A stretch of 64,000 nt of DNA. Source: Hofstenia miamia. Taxonomy: Eukaryota; Xenacoelomorpha; Acoela. The notes beneath the pieces are model-generated. The model had not been told where the DNA came from. It did not search any database and was given only the letters and a program-made list of their open reading frames with translations. The stretch is from the NCBI GenBank assembly GCA_004352715.1, contig SCFE01000010.1:641501-705500 (forward strand). The letters run 5' to 3'. The position numbers and the translations under genes were made by a program. This document shows positions 1 to 13,400 of the stretch, piece by piece (within the stretch, counting starts at the first letter, position 1; every line of letters begins with the position of its first letter).

Positions 1-2276
1 AGCCCATTTTCACATACCCAATCATGGCAGGCATTCCGGCAAATATTGCAAATACATGTATAAAGCATTAAGATGATGCAAACATTAATGACAATGATTA
101 CAATTGTAGACAAGTCATGCTTTGAATCATTTATATTCCTGGCAAAAACCAGACATGCTTTAAAAAAGTATTAGTTGTATGGCCTATTTTAGCCTCTTTT
201 CTTATAGAATCCGTAATTTAAGAGATTCTGATCTACTATCTGACTGCAAATTGTTTCGTGGATGGAAATGTTTGCTATCCAGGTCAAAATCTTTTAGCAA
301 TACGTTTCTCATTATCCTATAAATTTCCAAATCATTGAATGGAATTACTGCTCCTTTTGAGTTTAGATGAAATTCTGTGTATAAGACAGACAGTAATGTT
401 TGAATTATTGTAATTTTAAATTTGAATTTTCTCAAAAGGGAATATACAAAGATGAATCACTTTAATCTGATCACTGTTGTGACAAGGCATTGAGGTCTGG
501 CCAGCTTGTTTTCTTCCTGGTGCATGCAAATCACTGCAAAAGCACTGTTGTAGGGTTTTACAAAAACACGATTTTCTTGGTCCCCGTTCCACTTAGTCCC
601 ATTGCATTCGGTGCCAGTACCATGAAATTTTCTAATCCCATAGCCCCATTGATAACACAACATAGATTCTATTTTGACCAAAATTGGATAACATTTCTAT
701 TAATAATTTGAAATTCATTTTTGGCCCTAGTCTCCTTGTGTTTTTTGATCCCAGGTGAGATTGGGACAAGTAAATACCATGGGATTGCTTGCATAATAGC
801 AACTTACGAAATCATGCTTAATTCATGAATCCATTTGAGATTTTATAAAGGAATGAATGCATTTACATATGAAATTTATTCCTGTAATGGAGCTACTTAT
901 TACGGTATATTTCATAAAATTAAATACGATTGGCTAAAAATTATGGACCAATTAAGAACTGCAATACCTTTTGATGTATACATGTATAAAAAAGGGTAAT
1001 CTTAAAAGACATTGTGTATATCTAGTAAATAGAGTATAATAAATAAACCTAATTTAACTTAACAGAAAAATTCGACTAGTTCTCTTTGTCTCCAGTAAAT
1101 TCTTGAAATTCATTCCAATGAGTCAATTGTAGATTTGTGTCCCAACACAATAATCTAATCCAACCTGATTCCAACCCGACTATAAACAATTATGCTATGT
1201 ATAAAATTGAGCTTTAAAGATTTTTCTGCATTTTTTTAATGAAAACTGTCACGAATTTTTCCAACGTTAATAAAACTGATTTCACATCGCAATATACTGT
1301 TAAAAAACTTTTCAAATGTTCAAAATAGAAAATATATTAAGTTTTCAAAAAAATATGTTTTTCAAATTTCCAAAGTAGAAAATTTAATTTTAGCATTTTT
1401 GCCAAATCCTATTCCACCAAATTAATTTTCCTGTTTTCGCTTTTATTAATATTTTTTATTAGAAAATAAACATAAAAAAGAGGTCAATTGAGCTGATGGT
1501 TGAAATGTACAAACGCAAAAAAAATTCTTTTCCATTAATATCTATGCGTGCCTGAATTTTATTGCACTATGTTAACTCTTTATTTAGTTTCTCTAAATTC
1601 TATAAATTGATTTCACTAATTATATATATTACGATTGAATAATTTTATAAATTTTACAATTAGATTAATTAATATTGTTTTATTCTTTAAACGAATGGAC
1701 AAGGTTACATTAATAAGGTGAAAAACAATTGATGCTTACATTTACAATTCTAAAATAGCTTTCCCAAATTTAACATGTCCATTGAAAGTTCGTTGATTAG
1801 AATTAATAACAGTGAAGAGACATTAACGTGCCTATTTAAATATTGGAATAACAAATGAGTTGCACGGGAAGAGAAAAGTTTCCGGAGTGCAACGGCTAGC
1901 ATCAGAGCATGGCTTTGTGATTTATTGCATCAAGCCTTATTTTAATAAAAAACATTCCGGTCCGCGAAACATGTTAATGAGAAATGGTGTCAATGAAATA
2001 AACAGGTGCCGTTTCCCTTCACCGAAGATTCAAATTAGTTTTATGCGGCGTTGCCGCGGTGATAAAATTTGATTACGCATTCCATATGACTGCATATTGG
2101 ACACTTAATTAAATTTTATTCTAATTTAATTATTCGCCCACAAGTTAATTCATGGGGGATTTATTTGCGATCGTGTCTTAAACATATATAGAAACTCTCA
2201 ACATTATTTAGAGTTTTTTTGCATGGCTTGGTAAAATCTGAAAAATATGCGTGTTTAGCAGATCGTTCAACACATA

Positions 2277-2279
<3 letters not shown>
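1..2279. other. intergenic, no gene recognised
   Basis: AT-rich DNA without a recognisable exon; open frames here are short and show no family. Positions 1855-2150 are richer in GC and less simple than their surroundings and may be a conserved non-coding element or a decayed insertion (see findings). The end near 1000-1070 has an A/T-rich tail like a retroposon 3' end, but no body can be named. Confidence 0.5.
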
Positions 2280-2310
<31 letters not shown>

Positions 2311-2892
2311 NNNNNNNNNNNNNNNNNNNNNNNNNNNNNNNNNNNNNNNNNNNNNNNNNNNNNNNNNNNNNNNNNNNNNNNNNNNNNNNNNNNNNNNNNN
2401 NNNNNNNNNNNNNNNNNNNNNNNNNNNNNNNNNNNNNNNNNNNNNNNNNNNNNNNNNNNNNNNNNNNNNNNNNNNNNNNNNNNNNNNNNNNNNNNNNNNN
2501 NNNNNNNNNNNNNNNNNNNNNNNNNNNNNNNNNNNNNNNNNNNNNNNNNNNNNNNNNNNNNNNNNNNNNNNNNNNNNNNNNNNNNNNNNNNNNNNNNNNN
2601 NNNNNNNNNNNNNNNNNNNNNNNNNNNNNNNNNNNNNNNNNNNNNNNNNNNNNNNNNNNNNNNNNNNNNNNNNNNNNNNNNNNNNNNNNNNNNNNNNNNN
2701 NNNNNNNNNNNNNNNNNNNNNNNNNNNNNNNNNNNNNNNNNNNNNNNNNNNNNNNNNNNNNNNNNNNNNNNNNNNNNNNNNNNNNNNNNNNNNNNNNNNN
2801 NNNNNNNNNNNNNNNNNNNNNNNNNNNNNNNNNNNNNNNNNNNNNNNNNNNNNNNNNNNNNNNNNNNNNNNNNNNNNNNNNNNNNNNNNNNN

Positions 2893-2925
<33 letters not shown>
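2280..2925. repeat. (TA)n microsatellite around an assembly gap
   Basis: Alternating TA runs occur on both sides (about 2281-2310 and 2893-2924) of a run of N. The gap was evidently caused by a long TA tract; its true length is unknown. Confidence 0.9.
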
Positions 2926-2926
<1 letters not shown>

Positions 2927-5258
2927 AAGTTATCCTTGTACCACGAAAATTAATACATTTCTTGAGTTGTAATTAAGAAATGAATGGCTTTTTTATTCCC
3001 GTTAAAAATATTTTTAAAAATCATTTCGGTTCAACATTCATTAATCATATTGCATATACATTGGGATATCTAAACAATGTGTGGATAGCTCGGATAGAAA
3101 ACATTTTGCACTTCTTAATTCTTAGCAATATTTCAAAAATATCTTTAATTGATTGATATTTCGGCAAATATATCTCTTACACCGGGGAAAACAAATATTC
3201 AATTTTAGAAGGGATGTCACACAACAACTGATTCTAAAATTTGTTATCGGAAATAGACATTATTCTATTAATTATAATGAGTTTAAAAGTTGTTCTACAA
3301 ATGCAAAGGTTTTGAAGATTAGATTTGATATCAAGCAACGTGTACTATCTAATTAAGAAATCTTAAGAAAATCTTTTGTTGAGAGAATTAAGGATTTAAA
3401 CTTAACCAACAAGCATGCAGAAATCTAATGACATTTTTATAATATTAGAGAAATTTGCATTATGCTATGTTCCCTGTGAGCAATCTTGTCTTTCTTTTTC
3501 GCAAATTCTGCCTTCGATCACATCAAGAGAATAGTGTCCATGTAATTTGTAATATTTTTATTATACCTAATATTTGAAATCTTTATAATAGTAATTTATG
3601 GGAATTGAGTCGATATTTTTAAAAGTAACATCTTCCAAGCGATAACACAGGTTCAGCATGCTTGCTCTAACCTAATTTCTGCTTCATTTGATTTAAATTA
3701 GCGGAGAAACTTGATCTAAAACATAAATCTCAAAAACTAGAAGATTTGTTTACAATCTTAAAAAGCTTCGGTATGGATTTTTAATCACCATTTACATTCA
3801 AACATCACTCCTCTGCGTACCACTACCAAAATCTTCCTTCAATGATCTGCATCCTCATATCAGCCATGATCTCCTACTTGTATAGAATGCCCTTAACAAA
3901 CATTATATGTGCTCTTTTAATCAATCCTAAGAAATAGGAACAGTGAGTAAATGCACGTTGTGTTCAAATATTTATTCAAGAATTGACAAATATAGATTAG
4001 TCATCGTATGAATCAACAATTGCAATTACATTCATCAGATCTTTAACCTTAGAACAAAATTTATTATGTTGTGAGAAATATATAATATTCTTGAACATCT
4101 TGTCGAAATTGCTGAATAAAAAAATCATGAATAAGAAAGGAGCAATCAATTTAAATTTGTATACTTTATTGCAATTCAGATTATTTTTTAACTATCTAAG
4201 ATTTGAAACTGATTACAATCTATAGATTAATTGCATATGCATTCCTTATTCGCTATAACTCAGTAATACATATTAGTAAAGCCCGTTAGTTCAGTTCAGT
4301 TTCAAACAGTAAAAACCGTGATTTCGGCTTCTGTTTCTTATAAAATACATAAAATGTTCTATTTTGAACAAAGTTTCGTGACCTAAAAAAGAAAGCAATT
4401 TCTAAAAATTAAATTGAATTGAAATCCTTAATAAGAACATGCAGATATATTTCGACTTACAAAGTCATCGTCAGTTTTACAAATTATTCCCTCTAAATTT
4501 ACTAGATTTTACAATAATAATTATAATTTTAAAAAAAAAACAAACCAACGATACCAAAAACATAACCTCCTTGACGGGAGGGGGGGGGCTGTAAACATAA
4601 CAGTAAATGTTGATAAGTTAACAATTCAAAAGCCTTACGAGTAATTGAAATAAAAAATATATATTTTCTTTCTTGTAAATAGTAATTATTTTGCATTTAA
4701 ATGAAGCCATGATAATTGAAGACGGATTCCTAGTGGGTTCCATCCATTGAGGAAGCCGTCTGAGTAATAGCTATAGTGTTTGTAACTAAGGTTTATATAC
4801 AAATTCCCTTGAGGTGATGTTAGATTTGTTAATTTAAAATTTAGCTCATAAAGTTTGCCTATCCCTGAAATAGACATTTGTTTCATTATTAGAATTACGG
4901 TGTAGAGTATATAAATTATGAATAATCGACTCCAATAGCATTTCCTTTTAATTTATTGCCGTAATATTTCAAAGAATGTTTGCTAACGAAAATAACTACA
5001 ACCCATTTATTCTAAGAAACAGTTAATTGTGCCAAATGAATAGGAATTGAGCGGTAAAGCTGCACGACCTACTTCTACCCGAGCGTGCTTTGCCTGACCT
5101 ATAAAGTATAAATTAATTCCAGTTATGTACAAAAGCTATTTTTTGCTCCAATTAATTCTACATCACGAATCTTTAGAAGCTTGTCTAAAATTTAATTAAA
5201 ATATTCTTCTACAGTATTGTTCGATGTTAAAATAACTATATTATTAAATGGTAACAGT
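2926..5258. other. intergenic, no gene recognised
   Basis: AT-rich sequence with no exon-like frame. It holds a short poly-G run near 4579-4588 and nothing else that can be named. Confidence 0.5.
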
Positions 5259-5450
5259 GGCGTGCGCAAGGGGGACATACTGGAATGTCCCTCGTCAGGT
5301 TTTCAAGATTTATTTTGATTGGTTAAATCAAAAAATTTTTGCTAAAATATTAAAAAAAAAGTTAAAAACTAAGAATCTATTTTTTTCAATATTTGCCCCG
5401 TTTTGTGATTGACTTGGTCTTGACTGAAATTTCTCCCTGTCAGAATGCTG
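5259..5450 (+). mobile_element. GTGGCG-ended MITE-like copy 1 (right end decayed)
   Basis: Begins CAGTGGCGTGCGCAAGGG, followed by an A/T-rich body with the phrases GGGGGACAT, ATGTCC, TTTTCAAGATTTATTTT and AAAAACTAAG. The same body occurs near 13.2, 15.1, 28.9 and 39.8 kb in this window. The left terminus (CAGTGGCG) is of the hAT kind. The right terminus is not visible, so no target duplication can be shown. Confidence 0.6.
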
Positions 5451-8400
5451 AATAACCTACATATATGCTCATAATGGAAATTCTTCAATTAATATTAATG
5501 ATTAATATTTAATTATTATTATAACCTAAAATATAACTTTATCCATATGTTTTCTCAGTTCTTATCGAATTACTCTCTCATATTAACGCTAGAAAACCTT
5601 TGGCTTGATTTTGTATTTCATATTAAGTTAAAATGTTTTTAAAATTTTAGCTGTTGTGAAGACATAAATCTAGGTCTTGATTAAATTATTATTAGTGTAC
5701 TATCTATTTATTTGACCGAAGGGTTAAAAACCCAGGTTCTGTTCACACGTTTATTTCCGAGTTTTGTTCTTTTGAGTAAGTGTGGCTTAGATCTGTTCTG
5801 ATAAATTTTTCTATTTCAAATAGAAATTCAGTTTATAAATCAAAATTATATGCCCGCCTCATTGATGTGCAGGATCGTGCAGAGACTGCCATTGACCTCT
5901 GAACAACAATATCACACGAGGCTCTCGAATATCCCGCCACATTTCTACAAAATCTCATGTTTTTCAATTAAATATGTTAAAACACTAAGCAACAGTTAAC
6001 TGTTCCCTAACACCGGATCATTGCTAACAACAGTGTTGATTGAAAACGTTATTGCGGTTGAATCAGAGGCACATGTCACATCAGAGACGGGCGAAGGTCA
6101 AATCAGGTAAAACTTTTTTTGATCTTGGTCACTTGTCAGCTGCTTTGTGGAGCAGAAAAGAAGAATTTTTTATTCATACTGATTGCTGTTGAAAATATAC
6201 ACCGTCTGTCAGTGTGTCCAATGGCCATGGACTCCTAGACCTTTGTTCCTCTTGCCTCCCTCTGCATGTCACAGCTGAGGTACATGTATACATTGTTGAC
6301 ATAAATGATTTTAAGTGTAAAAAGTACAAAAGAGTTCTATGTTGATGAATATCTAGAATCATATTCAATGAATGACTTTGGCTGAGAGTAGTCGTAGTCA
6401 ATACATTGTTTCAATAAAATCACTCAATTTTATGAGGTGTTCTATCGTTATTTCAACTTTCATCATCTCTGAAGCCTGTATAAATAGGTTAGATTACGTT
6501 ACTTTAAAGAACAATTGCCACTACAACATTTCATTTCAAATATTCTCATTATTAGTTAACAATAATAGATCTTATTTAATAACATTACCTGCAGAAATTT
6601 TTAAACAAGTGTTCGTTCTGATTAATTGAAATCTATTTATACGCAATCCACAAAAATCAAAATACGAACTAAAATATTTTGTAGCATTGTAATCAGGGGT
6701 GTAATATGGCATTGCAACAATAGTTAATGAAAACAGAAATTATTGAACGTTTTGGCCACCATATAACATTATTTTCTGAATATTGTTAATTTCAAAAAAA
6801 ATATTTTTGGATGAAATTTTATGCCAAATTATGGATAACACTTTCATTGATAGCTTTAACGACACAGATTACTGTTTTTCTGGAGGAATATTTGATGCTC
6901 CAGATTTATTACTGTCGTTTCTTTCAACAATCTATATATATGCATCTGACAATGGATGTTGGAGATATCCAATTTATTTGCACTCCTAAGTACATCAGAA
7001 TTATTATGAAACGAAAAAAAATTACAGGAAAAACATTATATATAATGTTATATATCTTTGGAAAGGAAATTTCCTACTGATTATATTACTTTACAATACA
7101 TCAGAGTCAGAAATATTATATATTGCCAAGCACCAAGCAGATATATAATTAAATGACAAAAGAAAATTTAATCCCACATATGTATATATATATATATATT
7201 GAACTCTGACTATTTTGGAAAGAGTTCATGCAAACAATTTATTGCCACTTAATTTTAAATCTTTTACTATTCTTAAATGGATATACGGTGGCAAAATCTT
7301 ACACTTATGATCAAGGCTTTCTGCTAATACCCTAACAACAAATTAGGCAACAATTTGAATAAATCTGCTTTTGGTTTTTGAATTCAATTGCCCTTAATCG
7401 TGGTAACTGATGAAGCATCTGCATCATTTACAAATATTTTCCTTAAACGTACATTTATTTGCTGATTATCTCCATAACATTACCCAGTTTTAAAAAATTA
7501 AGTGCAATATTATTTTTGTTTAAATATTTAAAACCAGATAAGTACAATTTCAAACACATTGCATTAAGTGCTCTTATTTTGAATATAATTGCTGAGACCT
7601 ATGCATTGCCTCATCTACACTTTGATAGCTTGTTTCATTTTATTTATAATATGTAGAAGAAATGTTAACATATACAGTGATGTTTGATTTGTGGTTTAAT
7701 TCAGATGTCCTTACCATCTAAGTATTTGCCTGTGTATATTTATTATGGATATACGTTTCACTAAGCAATAGGAAATTCAAAATCAGGGTGATTAGGATTT
7801 TTGCATGTCCCAATCTCGTTAAATTTATTATAATCTACCACCTAAGTTTTGTAATAATATATCCATCAGGAAATTTGCAAATAAACATAACCTGAAATAC
7901 AAGTATATTTAATATAAATGCAATTAATTTACTTCGCACTATTTCAATCATTTGAATTTAAATTGAGAAGTAATAGTTATTAAACATACTTGTTTTAAAT
8001 TTAATATATAATTACTTAAGCATAATTAGCCCCAAAAGAAGCATGCTGAAAGCAAATGTAAAATCTTCGAATTTAGTTTAGCTTTTAACTAATGAAGATT
8101 GCAAAAATCAGCGTAGTTGGTAACGTCATAGTACAATAATATTTAGTCCAAAATAGGACAAAGCTATTTTCCTACCCCTTACGTATTATGTATGTTTGCA
8201 ATGAGGCATGATTTTTTGTTGGCATAAAGCACAAAAATGTAGAACATATTTAGTTTAGCAGTACAACAAAATGATGAATGGCAGTAAATAGAATTGTATA
8301 CAGATGATGCATATAGTGCCATTGGCGGTCCTTAAATGAAAACTAATTAAGATATTTATGCACTTTTGCTTTTGGAAAATTTTGTAAAATTCAACCCATT

Positions 8401-9816
8401 GTATTTGAATTAATTGCACAATGCTTAAGAAACTAATTTAAAGTTTTCTTATGAAGGCATTTTCAAAAATCAATAATAAATCTACTAAAATTTCAAATGG
8501 ACATAACTTTTTTCTTGTGTGCTAGATAAAAAATAACGGCAGAAATAAATTTCTCAAAAATTTTACAGTCAATGCTTGTGTTCACTATTCATAACGTTTT
8601 TAATTTTTTAAGACAGTATTTTTTGAAAGAATTGCAATTGTTTTTTAATAACAATTATAATTTATTGGGAATCTTGATTGTAATATATTTAGCTTTAGTA
8701 ACATTTAGTTTACATGTAAGCTAAAAATGATTTGAAGTTTCTCATTTTCCGATTTTCAAAAGAGACACTTATATTTAAAACCCTTCTGTAGGCCTACCTG
8801 TTATAAAAAAAGTACTCGCTTTTGCTTAAATTAGCAGAAATAATGTCTACAAATATTCTACTAAGTAATTTAAGGACATTTGGAAATAATTTAACAATCT
8901 CGTTTTGAAAGGGTTGTTGACATTTCCAGAAAGCGGAAAACCGAATTTCTGCACAATTCGATTTAATTAGCGTGCTCATCTCACCTTGGAAAACATTATC
9001 CTTCCAAAGTATTTAGAGTCTAATGCGGGGTACTAATGGACGCCATGGAGGATTTGCTACATTAAATTATATAATTGATTTTTACTTAAATGCTTCGATA
9101 ACTCATTATTTTATCCAAATTGGAGGCTTCCTCGAAACATTCTTCCTCTTCTTAAGAATGGTATTAAAGAAATCAGACGAATGTCTTTAATTCCATTTTA
9201 GCTGAAGCTAAAAGCAAAACATTAATTAACATCACGCAAAACAGAACGTAATAGCTTTAGACTTGTAGTCTAAATGTTTAAATGTCAAATCACGAAAAAT
9301 ATTATTAATTAAATGTTACAAAATTGTATATTTATAGTTTTCACAAAAATCGCCTTTACAGTGCATAATTTGGGTACATAGCCATATAGCGTTAATATTA
9401 TATATGTAAGTATCAACTGATGCTACAGTGTTCAAAATTAGGCTCTGAGCAATATCATAAACTAAAATGATAATTTTAGATGGAATATAATAACATGTAG
9501 AAAGCTTACCGTGTTAATAAATCGAAGTGGCGAGTGAAGTTTTGGAAAAAATTGAAATATGTCCCAAAGTTACTTAATCAGAATTTCATATCCTACTTAC
9601 ATATTCATAGGTTACTTTTAGAAGGCAAATTGTCTACTTTCCGGAAGTTCAGTCCATTTTATCTCTTGACATTTCTAAAATTCCTTAAGTTCTTTAAAAA
9701 ATGATAAAGTTTATTTTTATCTTAAACAAACCTGAAAATGGTGAAAATGTATTATAATTTCAACAAGGAATTCTTTGGTAAATACCTTTTACAAACTTGA
9801 TAAATAATTTGAAAAA

Positions 9817-9820
<4 letters not shown>
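5451..9820. other. intergenic, no gene recognised
   Basis: AT-rich DNA with a short (TA)n run near 7183-7200. No open frame resembles a known domain and no splice-bounded coding frame was seen. Open frames near 6.2-7.1 kb and 8.8-9.0 kb are rich in Ile/Leu/Phe/Tyr, as chance frames in AT-rich DNA are. Confidence 0.5.

Positions 9821-9854
<34 letters not shown>
9818..9854. repeat. (TA)n microsatellite
   Basis: About 36 bases of alternating TA followed by TTTATTTATTTATG. Confidence 0.9.
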
Positions 9855-9857
<3 letters not shown>

Positions 9858-10695
9858 TTATTTATGTATATATAAAGTTGCATTGAAGATATATGCCACC
9901 CAAGCAACTTCTGCTCTGTCAAAAACAGATTGTAGTCAAATTGGACTTAGTGCTACAGCCAAAAGTTAATGTGTTGAAATAGATCAATAAATTCTGACAC
10001 GCCCGAAAATGGGCTTGAAATAATATCTTTGAATATATCTAAACAATTTGGCTATTATAATACTTCTGGACATATTTATATTCCAATAAACTTGCTGACT
10101 TTTTTAGCAGCTGAAATTCTCCAAACAAAACAAGATATTGTGTATTGCAGTCCATATGAAATTGAAAATATGACTTATAAGTCTACAAGAAACTATATTT
10201 TTTGATAATGCGATAAATAAATAATTTTGATGAATATTTTTAAATGTCACTTGAAGTAAGATTCCGTTGTAAAAGAATAATTCCTATTCAATCAGTGACT
10301 CACTAAACTTTACAAATTAATAGAAAGTACATTTGACATGTTTAATTATTGATCATGCTTTTGTACCCGAAACCTCAATCAACTAGACTGCAATTTGGCA
10401 CTTAAAGCAAGAACATTGAATAAATAAAGAGATAATTACGACTTCAAATAACTTTACAAGTCATTTACAGCAACGCAAACAAAAACTTTTCTTTAATAAA
10501 CTTTGATAGCAGAGAGAAAAACGCAACATTTAAGATGTTTTTTAACAATGATTTTCTACAGTGGTGTACAATCATTTGCCACATAGAAATTTTAAGGCTT
10601 GTATACGTTCGGGTGGCGGGATGTCCTGCTTTAGGAATAGCAGTCCTGTTTTGAACGTTCTTTCCTTTGTCCTGTTCCACTCTAGGAAGGATGCT
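9855..10695. other. intergenic, no gene recognised
   Basis: Ordinary AT-rich DNA up to about 10555. From there to 10699 the composition changes to a GC-richer stretch whose origin is not recognised; it ends at the adapter-like sequence at 10700. Confidence 0.4.
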
Positions 10696-10699
10696 AATG

Positions 10700-10718
10700 A
10701 GATGTGTATAAGAGACAG
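10700..10718 (+). other. Tn5 mosaic end / Nextera adapter sequence in the assembly
   Basis: The 19 bases AGATGTGTATAAGAGACAG are an exact match to the Tn5 transposase mosaic end used in tagmentation libraries. Finding it in AT-rich animal DNA points to an untrimmed adapter or a chimeric join in the assembly rather than genome sequence. The base composition also differs on its left (GC-richer, about 10555-10699) and right. Confidence 0.9.
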
Positions 10719-10877
10719 GTCTAATACAGTACAAACATCAAATTGCTATTTCCTTTAATTTCTGAAGTAATGTTAATTTTCTCACCCCATTTATATACTA
10801 AGTTGTTTCATCATTGAATATTTGTTAAATTCAGTTCATTATTCATACACTGTTTGAAAAATATATTCTCAAGTAAT

Positions 10878-10899
10878 ATATATATATATATATATATAG
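10878..10899. repeat. (TA)n microsatellite
   Basis: A short alternating TA run just left of the mariner remnant. Confidence 0.85.
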
Positions 10900-10959
10900 T
10901 GCTACCTATATAGACAATTTTCAAATAGCGATAGCCTTAGTGATGATCTGAGTGACATT

Positions 10960-11230
10960 TAGATCATACAGGATGGGGCCCCCCACGAATTATACTAAAA
11001 GTTACCAAGAATGGCTAAACACTGCTTTAATTAATAAATGGATTAGGAGCCCAATAAAGTGGCCAGCTCGATCCCGTGATTGGACACCTCGAGACATTTT
11101 CTTGTGGTCTTATCTTACCTAAAGAGTTAGATGTATTCATATAATCGAAAAATATTCTTAGATCTCAAAGCTATCATTGCTCAGAAAACAAAAAACATTG
11201 AAGTTGTTTTGTTTACGAAATTTTGCATTA
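10960..11230 (+). pseudogene. mariner-like transposase remnant
   Basis: Frame 10969 onward reads QDGAPHELY then a stop, which is the motif around the second catalytic Asp of mariner/IS630 transposases. After a frame change, 11060-11120 reads WPARSRDWTPRDIFLWSYL, the motif around the third catalytic residue (family form: WPARSPDLTPLDFFLWG). The reading frame is broken by stops and shifts, so this is dead. The N-terminal DNA-binding half is missing, and terminal inverted repeats were not identified. It is related to the copy at 43.3-43.8 kb but is not the same insertion. Confidence 0.85.
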
Positions 11231-13214
11231 TATAGCTCGTCCGAGCTATAAACTAACAAACCTGTTTATTAGAACTTTGATAGTTGTAAATCTATTACAA
11301 TGTAAATCTAATAAAATGTATTCCTTTTCATTTCAATTAATCTCATGCCTGGCTTGAAGAACGAGTTTCATCTTCATGTATGTACATGTACACGTATACT
11401 GCATTCAAGGTCTTCCGATAATGTTGGATCGAATCTCACATATACACGTATATATATGAGCATGTCAAAGTAAATATTTTCTCCACAAAAACAAAAAGTG
11501 CCAAAAATATTAAAAACTGCATTTACTAAAGAAAATTGGGTTATAGTTGTTTTGTTTATGATGTAATGGTGCATAGGATATGATAATTTTCGCGGCTTTT
11601 CAAAAAACTGAGTTGCGGTTTCGCTTCTGTGTTTTGTCTCCCATAACCAAGGTTTCCGTTTGAGTTTTTTTTTAGTTAACTACTCTCGATATTATGAAAC
11701 GTTATTCAAGAGGTGAAACTTTATAATAATAAATTAAATAGTTAATCAAGTAAAACAAATTTACGCTTCAACTTGGCAAGCATTTTGATATTTGCTGCAA
11801 TGTTTCTTGGAAATTATAGGTAAGCGCTTCAGTTGAAAAACCGCATGATAAATTTGAAATGACTTCGAATACAAATATTTTTCCATTTTCATTTAAAAGT
11901 CAAGGCGCATATAATTGCAAGATCTACAAAAGTCTATTTAGATTAGATGACAATGGACGTAGAGAGAAACAAAACTGGATTATAAATTTATAAATATTTT
12001 ACGTAAATTTGAGTGCAAATCTAATTTAATTGTCATATTTCAGTGTTAGCAAAAATGATGGGTCATCATACTTTACATCTTTTGCTCGCCAGATTTATGA
12101 TATAACTTTGAATTTTAGTACTAGCTACCAGCATTCGTGTTTTCATAGTTAATTGAAATTTAAGGGAATTTCCTAAGCTTTGTATATTCTTGCTTGGGAC
12201 AAAACGAAAAATTTCTGTACAAAAATTTCTGGTGTCTTGGCATGTAAAATATAGTAAAATATCAAAAATTTGTATTAATCAGTTCAAATCTCATTACATT
12301 GGCGGTTTGGTATACATTTTTTCAATGTACTGCATACATATTAAAAATTTGTGTATGGTCATATAGAACCCTATTAGCTGAACATGTCGTTTGTTGATAA
12401 AATCAATCATTGCGTTCAATGATAATATCATAACAAACATTGTTTTAAGATACATGTAGTGCTGTGCTACGATATCTTTATCCATTGATACCTAAATGAA
12501 AGATATATAATATATAATTAAAAACGAACTTATTTACATAGTCAAGCAAAAGACAATTATGTTTTTCAAATAAATCCACATTCTTAAATTTAAAAATGTA
12601 AAAAATTAAATGTATACTTCATAAATCATTGTAATGAATTCTATGCATTTCTAAGCAAAATTATGCAAGGGCATTCTTGAAGGCAGCAGCCTGAGATGAA
12701 CTCAAGTCCATTTTTAGCTACGGTTATACGTAAATTGGTCACCTGACTAAATGCTATGCATTTGTAATGCTCTTTCAACAAAATATTTAATTTAAAAATA
12801 TTTTAGTAGTAGAAAGAGCAGATTTGTTTTCCGTTAAAAGCTTTTCATTTATCGTAGAACATTTGGGGGAGAACTATTAAGAAGAAACCAGCTACACATC
12901 TCAGGAGCATTAAAATACGCTTTAATCTACAACTTCCAAATTAGTCTTTAATTGAAAGATTTAAAAGGAAAATGTGATTTTTAAAAGCGAAACTGTGAGT
13001 TAATGAACCATATTCACGGATTCCGAATACAGATGAATGCCTACATTAGTGCGTACGTGTTTATAGTATTCTTGTGAAGTTTTTTTCACTTTCTTGACAA
13101 AGTAAGTTCATTATCTGCAAGGTCAAATATGTATTATGGCTAATGAGTATTATTTTAAAACTATGGCTAAAAAAATCATACATTTGCTCAAATGAAATAA
13201 CTGTCTACTTGACA
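11231..13214. other. intergenic, no gene recognised
   Basis: AT-rich DNA; no exon, RNA gene or element boundary recognised. Confidence 0.5.
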
Positions 13215-13400
13215 TCAGGGGTGTAGGCGTAGGGGACATGGAGCAATGTCATTAAAAGTTCTAAAAAATTAAGAACGAAAGTGGTAAAATGCATTTTAAA
13301 GTCCAACGTTGGCAATGTTTTAACATTTTGTTGAGAGACCTGCCAAATAATTAAGCATTAAGTTTGATCACTGTTGAGATTCCCCCTAAAAATTCCTGCT
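13215..13400 (+). mobile_element. GTGGCG-family MITE-like copy 2 (degenerate)
   Basis: Contains AGGGGTGTAGGCGTAGGGGACATGG and then the A/T-rich family body (AAATGCATTTTA, TTTTAACATTTTG) shared with the copies at 28.9 and 39.8 kb. Termini are worn and no target duplication is visible. Confidence 0.45.

Noticed and set aside
2161-2953. Open frames of about 250 codons on both strands
   Set aside because: They are TA microsatellite (poly Ile-Tyr) and N bases; no coding content.
10465-10758. 89- and 65-codon frames on opposite strands
   Set aside because: Both run through the Tn5 adapter sequence, so they span an artefact.
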